This document shows, piece after piece, positions 12,765 through 25,061 of a stretch of DNA of 64,000 bases. The stretch is taken from NCBI GenBank assembly GCA_963693085.1, contig OY856412.1, positions 349,944,957 through 350,008,956 on the forward strand. The letters run 5' to 3'. A program made the position numbers and the translations under genes. The notes under the pieces are model-generated. The model searched no databases, was not told where the DNA came from, and saw nothing but the letters and a program-made list of their open reading frames with translations. The stretch is from Alisma plantago-aquatica (lineage: Eukaryota > Streptophyta > Magnoliopsida > Alismatales > Alismataceae). Position 1 is the first letter of the stretch; each line of letters starts with the position of its first letter.

Positions 12765-15700
12765 TCTAACACTTGCCTCTTTTATTAACCACAAATACTA
12801 TATGTGAAAGCATCGATTCTGATACGAAGATAGAACATGGGCAAACATCACATATTTGGAATATTGCAACATTTAAATAACCAGAGTAACTGAGTTCCAA
12901 CAAAAGTCTAACATAAAGAAACTGAAAGTTTTGGATATACTAATCCTAGCTAGAACAAAAGAAAAAGAAATCTCCAAGGTGGAAGGATCGCCTAAGATAA
13001 TGTCCCACCAGTGATAGCTATCCTCTGAATCTGCAAGTCCTCAAGCTACTCCTCAATCAGCTACTCGCTACCTGTGGACGTCGCATCCCCAGCCATGCAC
13101 GAGAAAGGAGAAACTAGTGGTTAGAGTAACTTGCAATAAATTCTTACACAATGAATAGAGCATACTTTTAATTGAAAGAAAACTTAACTATATCTTTTAG
13201 TTACATATTTTATCTGAGTTGTTGCCACCATTATACGATAAGTCCTCCTAAATTGGCATATCTATGCCCTGAATTGGTACCGAAGCACCCTGAAATGGCA
13301 CAACATGCCATGAATGACACCGAGGTGTCTCTGAATTGGTGTGTCTATGCCCAGAGTTGGAGTAAACACTCCTCTAAATTGGCAACAAATGCCTTTAAAT
13401 TGGCAACACCTGTCTCTGAATCATCCTGGGACTAACTAAGTGAGAACTTATCATATAATGCCTTATGTGAAGGTTCTAACTTATTATCTTAAGTCTAAAC
13501 TTACTTAATTTCTCAATCTAAACTAAAACTAAATACTGATAATTGATCTTAAATTGAAACTGATTATTGATAGCTGAAATTGAACTGAAATTGTATACTA
13601 ATATTGAATCATGAATGTACATCTGAATCTAAATCTAATATTATTATCTAAGAAGTTCATGTTACTCTATAGCAATTAATTATACTCAACCAAACTGAAT
13701 TCTTATGCTCATTCCAGGTATCTTTTTACTTAAACATCACAAAGCATAACTATGCAGATAACCTCACATCTATTGTAAAGCCTAAATGCTGTCAATTACT
13801 ACATTCGAAGGACATAATAGAGCTTCTTAATCTACTAACTACCTAAAATAATACTGATTAAGAATTCATAGGGCATGACCCACTTACCTGTAGTAAGCCA
13901 AAATCCTAACTCTGCTCCCCACACTCTAGATGTATTCCTCTCTTGAAAACCCAATAGCTTTATTAGATCACATATTCCTTTCAAGTCACATAATTAGGGT
14001 CATTAGGGTGCTTTTCAGATTATTTTCACATGCATTGTTCTTGTGTCTAGGTGTAGGAACAATAGTTCATTTATATCCATTTAATGCATTACAATCAGTT
14101 ATTAGGGTATGCATACCTTGAAATAGCATAGTATTGTGGTGTTAATATTGGTGAACACTTTAAATAATGTAAACAAGGATTTTGACTTTTAAGTTAGAAC
14201 AATAATTAATGGATAAAATCATTTTATTATCATTATTGGACTCTTGATTAACACATTAATAGGTATACTCAGGTTATAGCATTGTATTTCAGTGTGATAC
14301 CAGTTAGCTAGGATGAATAGGTACTAAATAGACTATTCCATTAAACAAGCTATAGAGATTACAAATATAAGTGTTGGCCTATCGATTGTTGGCTTCCAAA
14401 TGATATGGATATATTGGATTTCAACCAGTATCACGAACTCAGTGTTACCACATAGTTGTAGCACAAAGATCATTCCTCTTTGAAACAATAATGACTTTTG
14501 AGCAGGATCATGGTTCTAGGATACTAATCGTGAGTGAGCATTATAACATGTGTGGGTGTAAGTCAACCTTGTGTTAGCAGATGAAACCAAACCATCAAGG
14601 GTAGCTACAACTTCAAGAGACAATAGGGAAACCAAATAGGTCTTTCACGGGGTCTACACACTACAATCAAGTTGAAAGGAGTCTGTGGCTGCTCCATGAG
14701 TGGGAGGTAATGTGGCGAGTTCAAGTCACACAAATGAATCTATGGTTATGAGCAGGTTGGGCCATCCCTGTGTGCAAGATGTGAAGACTAGAACAGCAAG
14801 CTCTCCAGGTTAGGGTGTCGTACCAAAGGAGGAAAAGGGAAAAATAGTAAGTGAGGCGGAACAAGTTCGTGCAGAGAGTTAGAGGAATTGACTCCTCATC
14901 ACACAGGTCCAGGGACGTAGAGAGCAAAAGATGAGATAAAGTGGCAGGTGGCGAGCTTGAAAAATGCAGAAACAGAGTAGTGACTGGGAGATTGAGATCT
15001 TCTTGGTTACCTCACACCACGACTATATGGGAACAGAGCAAGCTTCAAGGGGCTCTGAGTCATGCACTGCTTGCTCCCAATAGGTCTACACATGCTCGAA
15101 GGTGCTTGGAGGTGAGGTTGTTGATGGATGCTATCATGTACCCTTGAGGGTAGGCCACCACAAGCGATCATGACTCGGACTGGGGGTGGATCTCGGTTCC
15201 AGGTATGCTGAGGATGGTATAGGTGCATCTGATTGAGGGATGATGGCACAAGGAGGGGGAATGCTAGTCAGGAGCTAGAGGTTGATGAAGATGGTGGGGG
15301 TGAGCTCGGGGATGAAGGAGGGCAAATTGAAAGAAGGAAAACCCTCTACGGCCCTCCCCTAAGAAAAGTAGATGCTCTTGGGGCCAAGGTAGGAGCTCAA
15401 CTATCTTCAACAATGGAAATGGGGGAGGAAGACGGCAATGTAATTGCGTGTTTTCAGCTGGGTGAAAACTAGGGTTCATGTTGGGGCTTATATGGTGTGT
15501 GCCGCACACAAGAATCCAATGGTGAAAACAGTTTCGAGAACGATCAACCACACAGTGAGAAATTCACTGCTGATCGGCCGTCGGAGTCATAGTCCTTCCT
15601 GGACAGATGTGGAAGATGATGTGGACAACTCAGATAGGGTGGGTCCATCATGTGCCTGATCGAATGACGTACATAAAGTCGGAAGAACCAATTTTTAGAA

Positions 15701-16087
15701 AATAAAAGGCATTATCTTAATATATTCCCAATTATCTTGTTAATTGTGATTATCTAGTCGAATGAACTCAAATTGATCCCAAAAATTGATCAATTGATTA
15801 CCAAAGGGTCTAGAAAATTAACTGGAGTTATTTTCTGAGTTTGGTCATCAAATTAATTATTATAATTAGATGAGAAAAAATTTAAGTATCCCATAACTAA
15901 TTTTTAAAAAGAATTAGGATTTGATATTTTCGTGTTAGTCCTATTTATATGTTTCTTCTAAATGGTAAATTTTTCAGGGCATGTTAATAACCAAAAATAC
16001 TTGATATTGACCCATTTATAACATGTGACCATAAAGATATAATATCAGGAAATTTGCAAGTAAGTACCTAAAAATGAGGATGTTACA
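12765..16087 (-). repeat. 5' LTR of element B (3323 bp)
   Basis: It is homologous over its length to the LTR at 4874-8176, including the stem-loop array (13250-13430), the GC-richer block (14940-15650) and the terminal ggatgttaca. The first plus-strand dinucleotide is TC, a loss of the canonical TG. The next five bases after the end are actac. Confidence 0.85.
13250..13430. repeat. Array of short stem-loops in right LTR
   Basis: This is the counterpart of the array at 5365-5540. Pairs visible: ggcata/tatgcc (13255-13268), gacacc/ggtgtc (13316-13329), ggagt/actcc (13359-13372), ggca/tgcc (13381-13393). They are separated by a spacer resembling ctgaattgg. Confidence 0.6.
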
Positions 16088-19000
16088 ACTACATAGTTAT
16101 AGGTTGATGTTAAATAATAGGTTGTGAAAGACACAAGAACACCAATGATAATATATGAAGAGGATCTACTTGTAGAAAATGCTAGAATATGGCATGAATT
16201 CATGAGTGAACTAAAACTGAATGGACAAGGGTTGAATACCTATATCACCACATGTGGATATGAATGAAAAAACATCAATATAGTTCTAAAGGCTCAGAAA
16301 CTATCTTAAGTTCAAGAACTTTTTAATCAATCACCAATGTAAAGAACAATGATTGTTGAGAAGGTAACATAATGATTTATTTCTTTCATATTCAATTGAC
16401 ATTGCATAATGATGCCACAATGTCCAAGTTTTTCTCCCTACATGGACTCTCTCTAGTTCATGAAATCCTAAGTTCTCTTAGCCAGCATTTTTGACATCTC
16501 CACCTTAACCCATCAGTAATAACATGCCTAGTTCTCATCACCTCTAACACCCATATAAACTTTACTATGCCTATCACTCATGTTTCACCTCTAGAGAACA
16601 CATAAGACATACCTAATCAAAACTAGTTATATAAGGTATCCTCCCTCGATATTCCCAGACATCCAACAAATAACTCCAAGTACCATATACTCCCTATTTG
16701 TGCCTAATCCTATTGTACCACCCCTAAGTACCTACTTCTTCAAACTCAAATTTATTTAGGTGTGTAGGACCATCTCACACGGGATGGTGAGTATAGAAAT
16801 TCTTTTTAACCCTCCGATGAGCTTTTGGAACCCTCAATTATTCTAATATTGTGGTTCTCTTCTTCTCCCATTTTTCATTTGTACGAACAGACTAAAAACC
16901 TAAACTTGATATAGAATTAGACCACCAAACTCGATTTTCTCTTCACAATTTTCATCAGAAAGCCTTCTAGATAGATCGTGTCTTTTTTATTGCTTTGACC
17001 TCACTTTTACCCATTTCAATATTCTCCCCTATATCAAGGTATTGCAAATGTTCTTTTGATATTCATGTCACCTAAAGATTCAACATGAGATTCTACTAAT
17101 CAAGAGGACTATAAGGAACTCTCTTTGAGGTTGATTTTTAATTCCACATTGATCTTATTTGAGTTTCAATATAGTGCCTTTAGTTACAGATGATCATAAT
17201 TTCTTATTTTTTGTTGACCAACCAACAGAAAGGAATGAATACCACTTTTTTCACGTTCCTTTTTATCATTTTTTCCAATTCACATTATTTTATTTTACCA
17301 TTCACTTGGGTTCGGATCTATGGCTAGTTACTGATTTACCCAATAATACGCCTATTATTTAGTGCATTATGCAAGAGAAATTTAGTACTTGTTCAATTTG
17401 TTTAAATGTTTTATATATTTTTGCATTAATTTGCCTATTTTCTAAGTGGTTCAAAACTTTAAAAATTCAAAACAAATAGTTCCATTGCCTGAATATTGAA
17501 GAATTTTAGTCCTTGAATATGGTTTTTCAAGAAGAGACATCATTTGTTATAGTTATATTCACTTATGGACATCTGAAGGAGAGGAAAAGAAGGATAAATT
17601 CAGAGCAGAGCCCTGTCTATGTATTAGAAAATGTTTTGGTGGTAGAAGCGACTATTGTACTACTCCATCTTATAAAATCGACTTCATTGTTTACTTTTTT
17701 ACCTTTGTTCCCCAAAATACATGTTTTCATGTTATACAATTTTCAACATTGATACCATCAGAGAGATGTTTGATGAGTTTTTTTTATCTTTAGGATTTGT
17801 GAATATCTCAATGTAATAATTTGCACTGATTATATCTACTCTTGAATAAAAGTTGGTTTCTTCGGTATGTGCATGATTGATCACCGTGCCTAGTTTTAGG
17901 TATCTAATCACTATGATAGCATGATTAATTTATTGGATGAATTTATTTTAAAATTGTTGACATCACACTTCAAAAGAGGGCTTAATACAAGGATAGAGAG
18001 TATCAATATATTATTCATCATCATCCAATCTACTACTTAAACATTGTGAAAGTGATTTTTTTACTAGATAGTGTTTTGGGGTTATAGTGTGCAGGTGACA
18101 CAACATACACATTCCTTAACTTAGTTAATAATAATTAGTTTGTAATTTGTGTGCACATCTAGTACAGTAGTTAACTGTGGTGAAAATGGGGATTCCAAAG
18201 ATTCCTATCTATCTTCTCACAATCCATTTTTAGCTCATTTTTCTTAGGTTGATTCTAATTAAGTCTTAGTTCAATCTCAAATCAAATCTTTTTCTTAGGT
18301 CTAGCTGATTGAATCTTAATTAATAGTAGTCTTTAACTTCATAATTCCCATTGGTTGATAACTTTGGAATCGTTTGTCCTATATTACTTGGAGCATACAT
18401 TTTCTTTGTACACTCATAGTAAACGTGTATCAGGTTTCAAAAAGAAAATATGGCGGGAAAATTAGGGTTTGGTATTGAAGAAAAAATTTAAGTCTAACAA
18501 TATCAAAGGTCAAACAAAGGGTAAACATACCTCCTTTAATAAGATAAGTACATAAGGAAGAGTAGAGAATACCAAGTACTTGGACCATGGATTCCACCAA
18601 ATTGGATCATGGAAATATGACAAACCAATGTGCTTCAACTCCAAAAGGAGAAAATCTTATGGTAATTGTCTCAAAGTTCCAAGGGAACCCTAGGTAAAGG
18701 TACCCACCCTAAAGATGAGGTGTCTACTCATAATTAGAAGTACTACCCTATATGTTTCATGCATAGACGTTTCTGGAATGACCTTGTGATGTTTGATAGT
18801 GATGGAATAACATTTGGCCATGATAGGTGGTTTGAATAATGGATGTGTGGAGTCATACTAAAGGTCAAGCTACAAAAAGGCCTGGAAGGACCAATAGTGA
18901 TAATATAATCATGTTCTTTTACCCAAACCTTGATGAATGAATCTTTAATAAAATATAATGAAGCTCTTGGATAATTTCATCCCCATGAAAATTTGAAACC

Positions 19001-19440
19001 ATATAAGTTTGGGATAGCCTCCCATATTTGTTCATATTATGTATTATTAAATGTGCATGAACACAAATACATAAGATACAAGTAAGATTCCATGTGGGGT
19101 AACATGTGAGTATCAAAATCCCTCCTATCAAGGAGTGGTGTTATGAATTATGTGGGTATCACCACTGAGTAAGGATATTAGAGAGGAATATAATTTGAAG
19201 CTTGTGGGGTAGGACATGTGGCATGATAACCTAACATCTTATTTTTTATGAAAAATAAGAGAATACCCAATACTATGCTACTCCTAGGAAGATGAGTTGA
19301 ACCACCTTTCTTTTATTTATAATAATTGATGTAAATCCAAGTGTCCTAGAGGGACCTAACCAAATAAGAGGAGTTGTGTTATGATATGACAATATGGAGG
19401 TAATATAAAAGGCATATAATGCGCTTAAAGCTACCTAGAA

Positions 19441-19512
19441 AAATATGTATATATAAAAATGACTTATATATGTGTGTGTATATACATATATATGTATATA
19501 TATATATGAATC
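19441..19512. repeat. AT/TG microsatellite
   Basis: A run of ta, tg and tatg units (tatatgtgtgtgtatata, then tatatatatat), with no coding potential. Confidence 0.8.
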
Positions 19513-19590
19513 TTAATTGATAAAATTTCACAAATTAACATATGTCAAATGAATACATTAAAGGAAGTTCACAGTAGTGGATGTAAGTTG

Positions 19591-19822
19591 TACTAATGCC
19601 TAGTTTAGAACATGTCCATAGACATAGAGATCATAACAAGGTGAGAGATCCCTACATAAGGAATAACACATAAATGCTAATAAACAAAAAACAAATTTTA
19701 TGATTGGTACTAGTGCCTATTTTAGAACATGTCCATAGACATATAGATCATAACAAGGTGACAGATCCCTACTTAAGGAATAAAGCATAAATGCTAAAAA
19801 CAAAAAACAAATTTTATGATTT
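19591..19822. repeat. Tandem duplication, 117-bp unit, two copies
   Basis: Two successive copies start tactaatgcc (19591) and tactagtgcc (19708), share 'ttagaacatgtccatagaca', and both end in a run acaaattttatgatt. Only a few substitutions separate them. Confidence 0.85.
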
Positions 19823-21439
19823 CTCGAGTACCTTTCTTTGGGTGGGGCCCTAAGTCAACCTATAGGGTCAAGTGTAAAAAACATAGAGGTATATGAGGCC
19901 TAAATATTAAAGAGGAAAACACTCCATAAGTGCACACAAACCTAGAGACCCTAAGGGAATTGTTCAAGGACAACGCTACATAAGAAATTTATGTGGAATG
20001 AAAGTAATTATAAAATAATGTTTTCTATAAGTCAACAAAAGAAATTTTTTACATTCATATATTAAATTTGTATCTTTAGATCATACAAAGAGGAGATAGT
20101 TTCTTGACTCTAGAAGGACCTGGTCAGAGTGACTAGATCTTGAAAAGATAACTTTGGATATAATTCAAAACAAAAGTCCAAAGGTGGTTGTTCACATATA
20201 AATCAAGGGCCCTAAGGAAAGCACTTCCACTTGGGTTAATTATATTTAAGAACCCATTAAAAAAGAGTACTATTCAAGGTCTAACGATTCATCCATTGAG
20301 CATGATTTAACCTAATTACAAAAGTATAATAAGATATGTAGATTCACCATTTCTACATGAAAAATGGAATGAACTTTGTATTTCAAATATATCCAAATGT
20401 TTATTTCATATCAATGTAGGTTCTAGAGATTGGGTATTCACCTTTAATAGGCACAATTTTTATATAAGATAAAAAGTGATTCATATCAATTAGTGTAAAA
20501 CCTTATATCATTAGTGTTAATGATCAAGATATATAGATGTACTACCTTGACATGTTACACATTTAGATAAATGATGGTTCATGTGCATGAGTTGGACCTG
20601 GGTGAAAATGTGACCATCAAGTGGTAGAATAATGTTGTGAACAAGGATGTGGGACCATACATAGAATAGTATTGGTTCCAACCTCAATTTGTTATATATT
20701 ACCACCTAAATGGAGGATAATGATAGTGTTAGCAAACTTTTATAAGGTAGGATTTAGACCACATAATACACGTGAGACCCTTGTAAGTTTGGTAACATTA
20801 TATGGATGAGAACTATGTTTTATATCACCTAATAGAACTAGATTCAGTATTAATGTGACTAATCCTTTTTATAATATGTATATGAACATATATTGATAAA
20901 TTGAACCTTATTGAGATATGTGATATGATGAAAGGACCATGTTAAACATCATACTCCCTAGGACAAAGGAGAACTAGGTTTGAGATAAAGATAGTTTGCT
21001 CTAGTTTAGTCCTAGAGAAGGAGAATCCAAGGACTAAGAAGTCTCAATCCTAAGTAAAGGAGACACCTTAATTTGGAAAAATAGTTCTTCCAAGGTATAA
21101 AATTTCAATCTAGGGTTCCCTTTAGTAGGTGATATGAGCACTTTCATGTTGTAAGGTCCTCATGATGATATGAACCCTATATTTCCTAAATAAGACTTGA
21201 CGTATGAATAGATGTTAGTATCTCATTTATATCTAGGTGTGAGATATGTGTAAGACCATGGAAAAGATGAATGAAATATGGAAACTGGAAAAACCTCTTC
21301 AATATTATGTTTTCTTACATCATGGATAGATATATAAAATAAAAGAAATAAGATCATTATGAAAATTGTGTACCCTAGAGAATGGAATCCAAGTAATGAA
21401 TTAGGATATACTTCACCATAAGTGATTAGAGCCTAAGGG

Positions 21440-21600
21440 GTTCTTACTCAATAGCTCATCTGGTAGCTTAGTTTCTGGGGGGATGATGAGTACGGGGTTT
21501 CAAATGCACCCAAGAAATGGACTTCCCTCAGTTTAAAGGAAGTTTATGAAGAAGACCTCGGTTGAACTAGAGCTTTATGTATAATAAGCCACTCTGTATT
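21440..21600 (+). repeat. Possible tRNA-derived SINE
   Basis: A box-A-like motif tagctcatctgg (21452-21463) is followed about 45 bases later by a box-B-like motif ggtttcaaatg (21496-21506), a normal pol III internal promoter spacing. No clear tail or target duplication was found, so the end is a guess. Confidence 0.35.
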
Positions 21601-22344
21601 TTTTGCTTAATCAGCCCTAAAATCATGATATAAATAGAATCATGTGGAACTTAGAACCTCTAATGCTAATTAAAATATTGCATTCATAATGTCTTGGGCT
21701 ATACTTTTAGGGGGATATTCTAATAAGGACGGAAGATCGATTCCACTTTTCATTATGTTGTAATTGAAAAGGATTATGTAGTTAAATAATTTTTTATTTT
21801 AATTGTGAGGGGAAAAATTTATAAGGAGGAAAGGATGTAATGAAATGTATTTCTCAAATTCGTGTTTTTAGTTTAAAAATTTAATCATATAATGATATTG
21901 TCATTTTTGGAAAAGGTAACGATTAAAATCTAAAGTATGCTTTACATTCAAGTCCCAGGGACAAAAACTAAAAATTCACAGATTATTGGTTTAAGTAATA
22001 GTAAAGGACAATCATGGTTTTAATTTTCCTTGTGGAGCCATAATCAAAATGAATCAAATAGGAGTTCAATTGTTGCCTTGAGGTTATTAATTTTAATAAG
22101 AAAAGGAGTAACTTGGAGACCAAGAAAAGGGCTTTCTGCTAGTCTATTTTAATATCATCTTTCTATCATAATGAGATTAAAGTATTAGAAAGAAACACTC
22201 TAAATTTTAATGAAAATATACCTTTCTAGAGCTCTATGGAAAATATATAAGAGAAATATGTTTTGTTTGAATAGGAGTATATATTTATTTATATATAATA
22301 CATTGACTGAATATTTGGATCACAATCAAAGTAGTAGAACCTTA

Positions 22345-22400
22345 ATAGTATAGTTGATGTTGTATAACCAAGAGGTCACAAGTTCTAACCCCCTAGTGAA
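22345..22400 (+). repeat. tRNA-like segment (degraded SINE head?)
   Basis: tagtatagttgatg (22346-22359) resembles box A, and agttctaaccc (22381-22391) resembles box B at tRNA-like spacing. The acceptor and anticodon arms do not fold convincingly, so this is not called a tRNA. Confidence 0.3.
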
Positions 22401-24081
22401 GGGATGATAAAATCACCAATTAAAAGAAACAGAGCACAACTTATGGATCAAGAACCAGACTTTTAAATTATCACATGACTGGGAGCTATAAGATCCAAAA
22501 TAAATGACACTACAGTCGACATCTACCTCCTACAATCAATAGGAGTAGGAGGAGGAGGACCCTACTTTACACCTCTCTCTCTCTCTCAACCACCTCAACC
22601 AACAGTTTTCCTCACTTTCTATTTATTTCAATATTTTGAATCCATTCTTAAGGAACATGAACATAAATGGTATCACTAGAAGGAGTTTCAAAACCTTATC
22701 ATCTCCCTCTCTCACTTTGCTACAGAGGAAAAACCTTCAACCCCATTTAACCCTTGATCAAACCACTCATGCATATTAAACTACCTCTTTGTATATACAA
22801 TCTTTACACATTGATTTCCAACTTATTTTGTGAATAACCCCCCCCCTCAAACCCTCACACCTTCTTTAGTGCTACTTTAGCACTGTTGTTACAATAACCA
22901 TTATGTAGGTTCCATCCTCAAAGCACATGTATGAGAGAAAGGTATCCCTTCAGGTTTGCAAGGCCAAGATGTGATTTCAAAACACCTTTATTAGTCTGAT
23001 TGAGGTTGCCTTACTCCTTCCTCTATGTTCAACGATGTGTACAACCTTTAGTGCCATCACGTCTCTTGAGGTATGTGCCTAGGTGGAGGAGACAGAGATT
23101 GAACATTGTATCACGGTCAAGGTCAATAGATATCGAATCCAATAGGTTATTTCACCTAGCCATTTTCCCTCTCCCACAAACCAAATAAGTGAACAAAAGC
23201 AATCCCAAACACCTAAGTTTGGTCAAGGTTGACCGGAACCTGATACGATGATCTACATTTTTGGACAATAAAGGCATATATACCTCTCTACCAAAAATTC
23301 AAGAAAATGCATTGACCTTATATGAGTCATAGATATGATTCCCTTGGAATTTGTTTTAGTATAGTTACTCCTTTTCTGTCAAATGAATCCATTGAGTATA
23401 AAAGAATGGTAGTAAAGCCCAAACATTATTCACATTTGATTAGTATCTTAAATACTATTCATAAGATCTCTAAAAATAATTTATATTTTAGTCGTGTACA
23501 ATATTTCCATCCAAGACCATGAACATTATATCATCAAAAAATTTAAGTTTTTGGTAATTTGAAGCTCCTAATTGGTTCTAGTCAGTTGTATTGTGATAAT
23601 AATAAAGTAATATGAATGATAATAGGGCTTATAACCTAGGTCAAAAAATCATATATGTGATAATAAAGACAACCCCTCTAATATTACTGAAAAGACAATG
23701 TTCTGATTGTATGATGAAACTTAAATTTTTGGATGATGCGAGGGTTTTTACTCAAAGTTAGGGTTGAAATAATATAACCGTATATTCCATCTAAGCCTAA
23801 TCCAAATCCAAATCCGAATCCAAATCTTAGGACCCTTTCTAAAACTCTTTCAAGTTTATTGGAAAAGTTAGTAACAATTTAGTGTTGTATGATTATTTTC
23901 ATATTAAATCTTGTCATTGATATTGATTGGACATCTCCTCCTCCTTGAATAAGGTATGTATGTTAATTATGGTTAACCTCTCTTAATAGTGTTCTCTTTA
24001 ATGAAGTTTTACTTGTTTCAAAAAATATATTGTTTCTTTTTATTGTAATCATAAGAAGATATGTTTATCATCCACTTCTAG

Positions 24082-24094
24082 CACTACTACAGAA
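24082..24094. repeat. Left terminal inverted repeat of CACTA 1
   Basis: CACTACTACAGAA pairs with the inverted right end at 35800-35812 and is preceded by TAG. Confidence 0.9.
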
Positions 24095-24560
24095 CCGACC
24101 TTTGGTGTCGGTTATTTAAGGCCTTTGGCGACGGTTAAAAAGTGACACCTATGTGGGCGACACTAAAAGGTGAACCCTTAGGCGTCGATTTGAAAACCGA
24201 CACCAAAACCCTTCGTGCCACCCAAAACGCGCCAGTAAGGGCACTATAGGGCCGGTTATTAGTAGGTAAACCGATGCCAGAACCCTTCGCGCCACAAAAA
24301 GGGCGCCATAGGTGTCGGTTATTAGTAGGGAAACTGACGCCCAAACCCTTCGTGCCACAAAAGGGCACCATCTAGGACATCATCAACGTCGGTTTCTTAG
24401 TAATAACTGACGCCATAAAACCAGCCGCCACGGCCGTGCAGGCCAGCACGACCATGTTATCTGGCCACATTCGACGGTGGTTTTTTCTATTAACCGATGC
24501 TGTAAGCCTTTGTTGTCAGTCTTCGACTAATAACCGACGCCTATGTTTTGATTTTTTTTT
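24095..24560. repeat. Left subterminal repeat array of CACTA 1
   Basis: At least six inverted pairs of the type gtcggttattagtag...aaccgacgcc, each a 25-35-base foldback. In En/Spm elements such motifs bind the element's own DNA-binding protein. An open frame here (24371-24135) is a by-product of the repeats. Confidence 0.8.
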
Positions 24561-24736
24561 TCTTATCAGTTTGCAGGCCTACTATGGCTGGTCACAGGAT
24601 GTAGAAACCTATAGTTCAGTGGAAATGAACTGCAGGTTTATGCCATCCATTGATATCATCCAAGAACAGGCCACAAACCTGGAAATTTAACAAGATTCAT
24701 TTTCACACATTTAACAATCTGTAGTTCCATTATATT

Positions 24737-25024
24737 TTCACACATGTAGAAACATTCAGACACATGTAGAAACATTCATGTAGCAACCTGTAGTTCCTTT
24801 CATTTTCATATTCACACATGTAGAAACATTTAGACACATGTAGAAAATTCATGTAGCAACCTGCAGTTCCTTTCATTTTCACATTCACACATGTAGAAAC
24901 ATTTAGACACATGTAGAAACATTCATGTAGCAACCTGCATTTCCATTCATTTTCACATTCACACATGTATAAACATTCAGACACATGTACAAACATTCAT
25001 ACATGTAGAAACATTCACACATAT
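24737..25024. repeat. 74-bp tandem repeat, about 3.9 copies
   Basis: Units begin ttcacacatg at 24737, 24811, 24884 and 24958. Each contains two or more copies of acatgtagaaacatt. It lies just downstream of the stop codon of the second CACTA 1 gene. Confidence 0.85.
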
Positions 25025-25061
25025 GACAATTCAGAAAAATTCATTTACAAAATATCATTCT

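Larger units (their letters stand above)
1..16087 (-). mobile_element. Tandem Tekay-like Ty3-gypsy array (LTR-int-LTR-int-LTR)
   Basis: Three homologous LTRs (1-254 partial, 4874-8176, 12765-16087) alternate with two homologous internal regions (255-4873 and 8177-12764), all read on the minus strand. On that strand the LTRs begin TGTAACATCC, next to a purine-rich tract, and each internal region begins with a degraded initiator-Met primer site. The polyprotein ends in a chromodomain-like EATWEL tail. Long LTRs, this primer site and a C-terminal chromodomain fit the Tekay/Del chromovirus clade. Sharing of the middle LTR suggests unequal recombination between element copies rather than two separate insertions. 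The sequence after the right LTR starts actac, a possible target duplication, but the matching left flank lies outside the window. Confidence 0.85.
16088..24081. other. Unassigned intergenic sequence
   Basis: About 8 kb of AT-rich sequence. All open frames are short (79 codons or fewer) and none shows a domain I recognise. Apart from the small repeats and SINE-like segments listed separately, there is a CT tract at 22571-22588 and an (aatcca)-like run near 23800-23830. It may be old retroelement debris; I see no proof. Confidence 0.5.

Noticed and set aside
22571..22588. CT tract as a host gene promoter
   Set aside because: No start codon with a convincing downstream coding region or splice pattern follows.
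24135..24371. 69- and 78-codon frames near the left end of CACTA 1
   Set aside because: They follow from the subterminal inverted repeats and show no coding signature.
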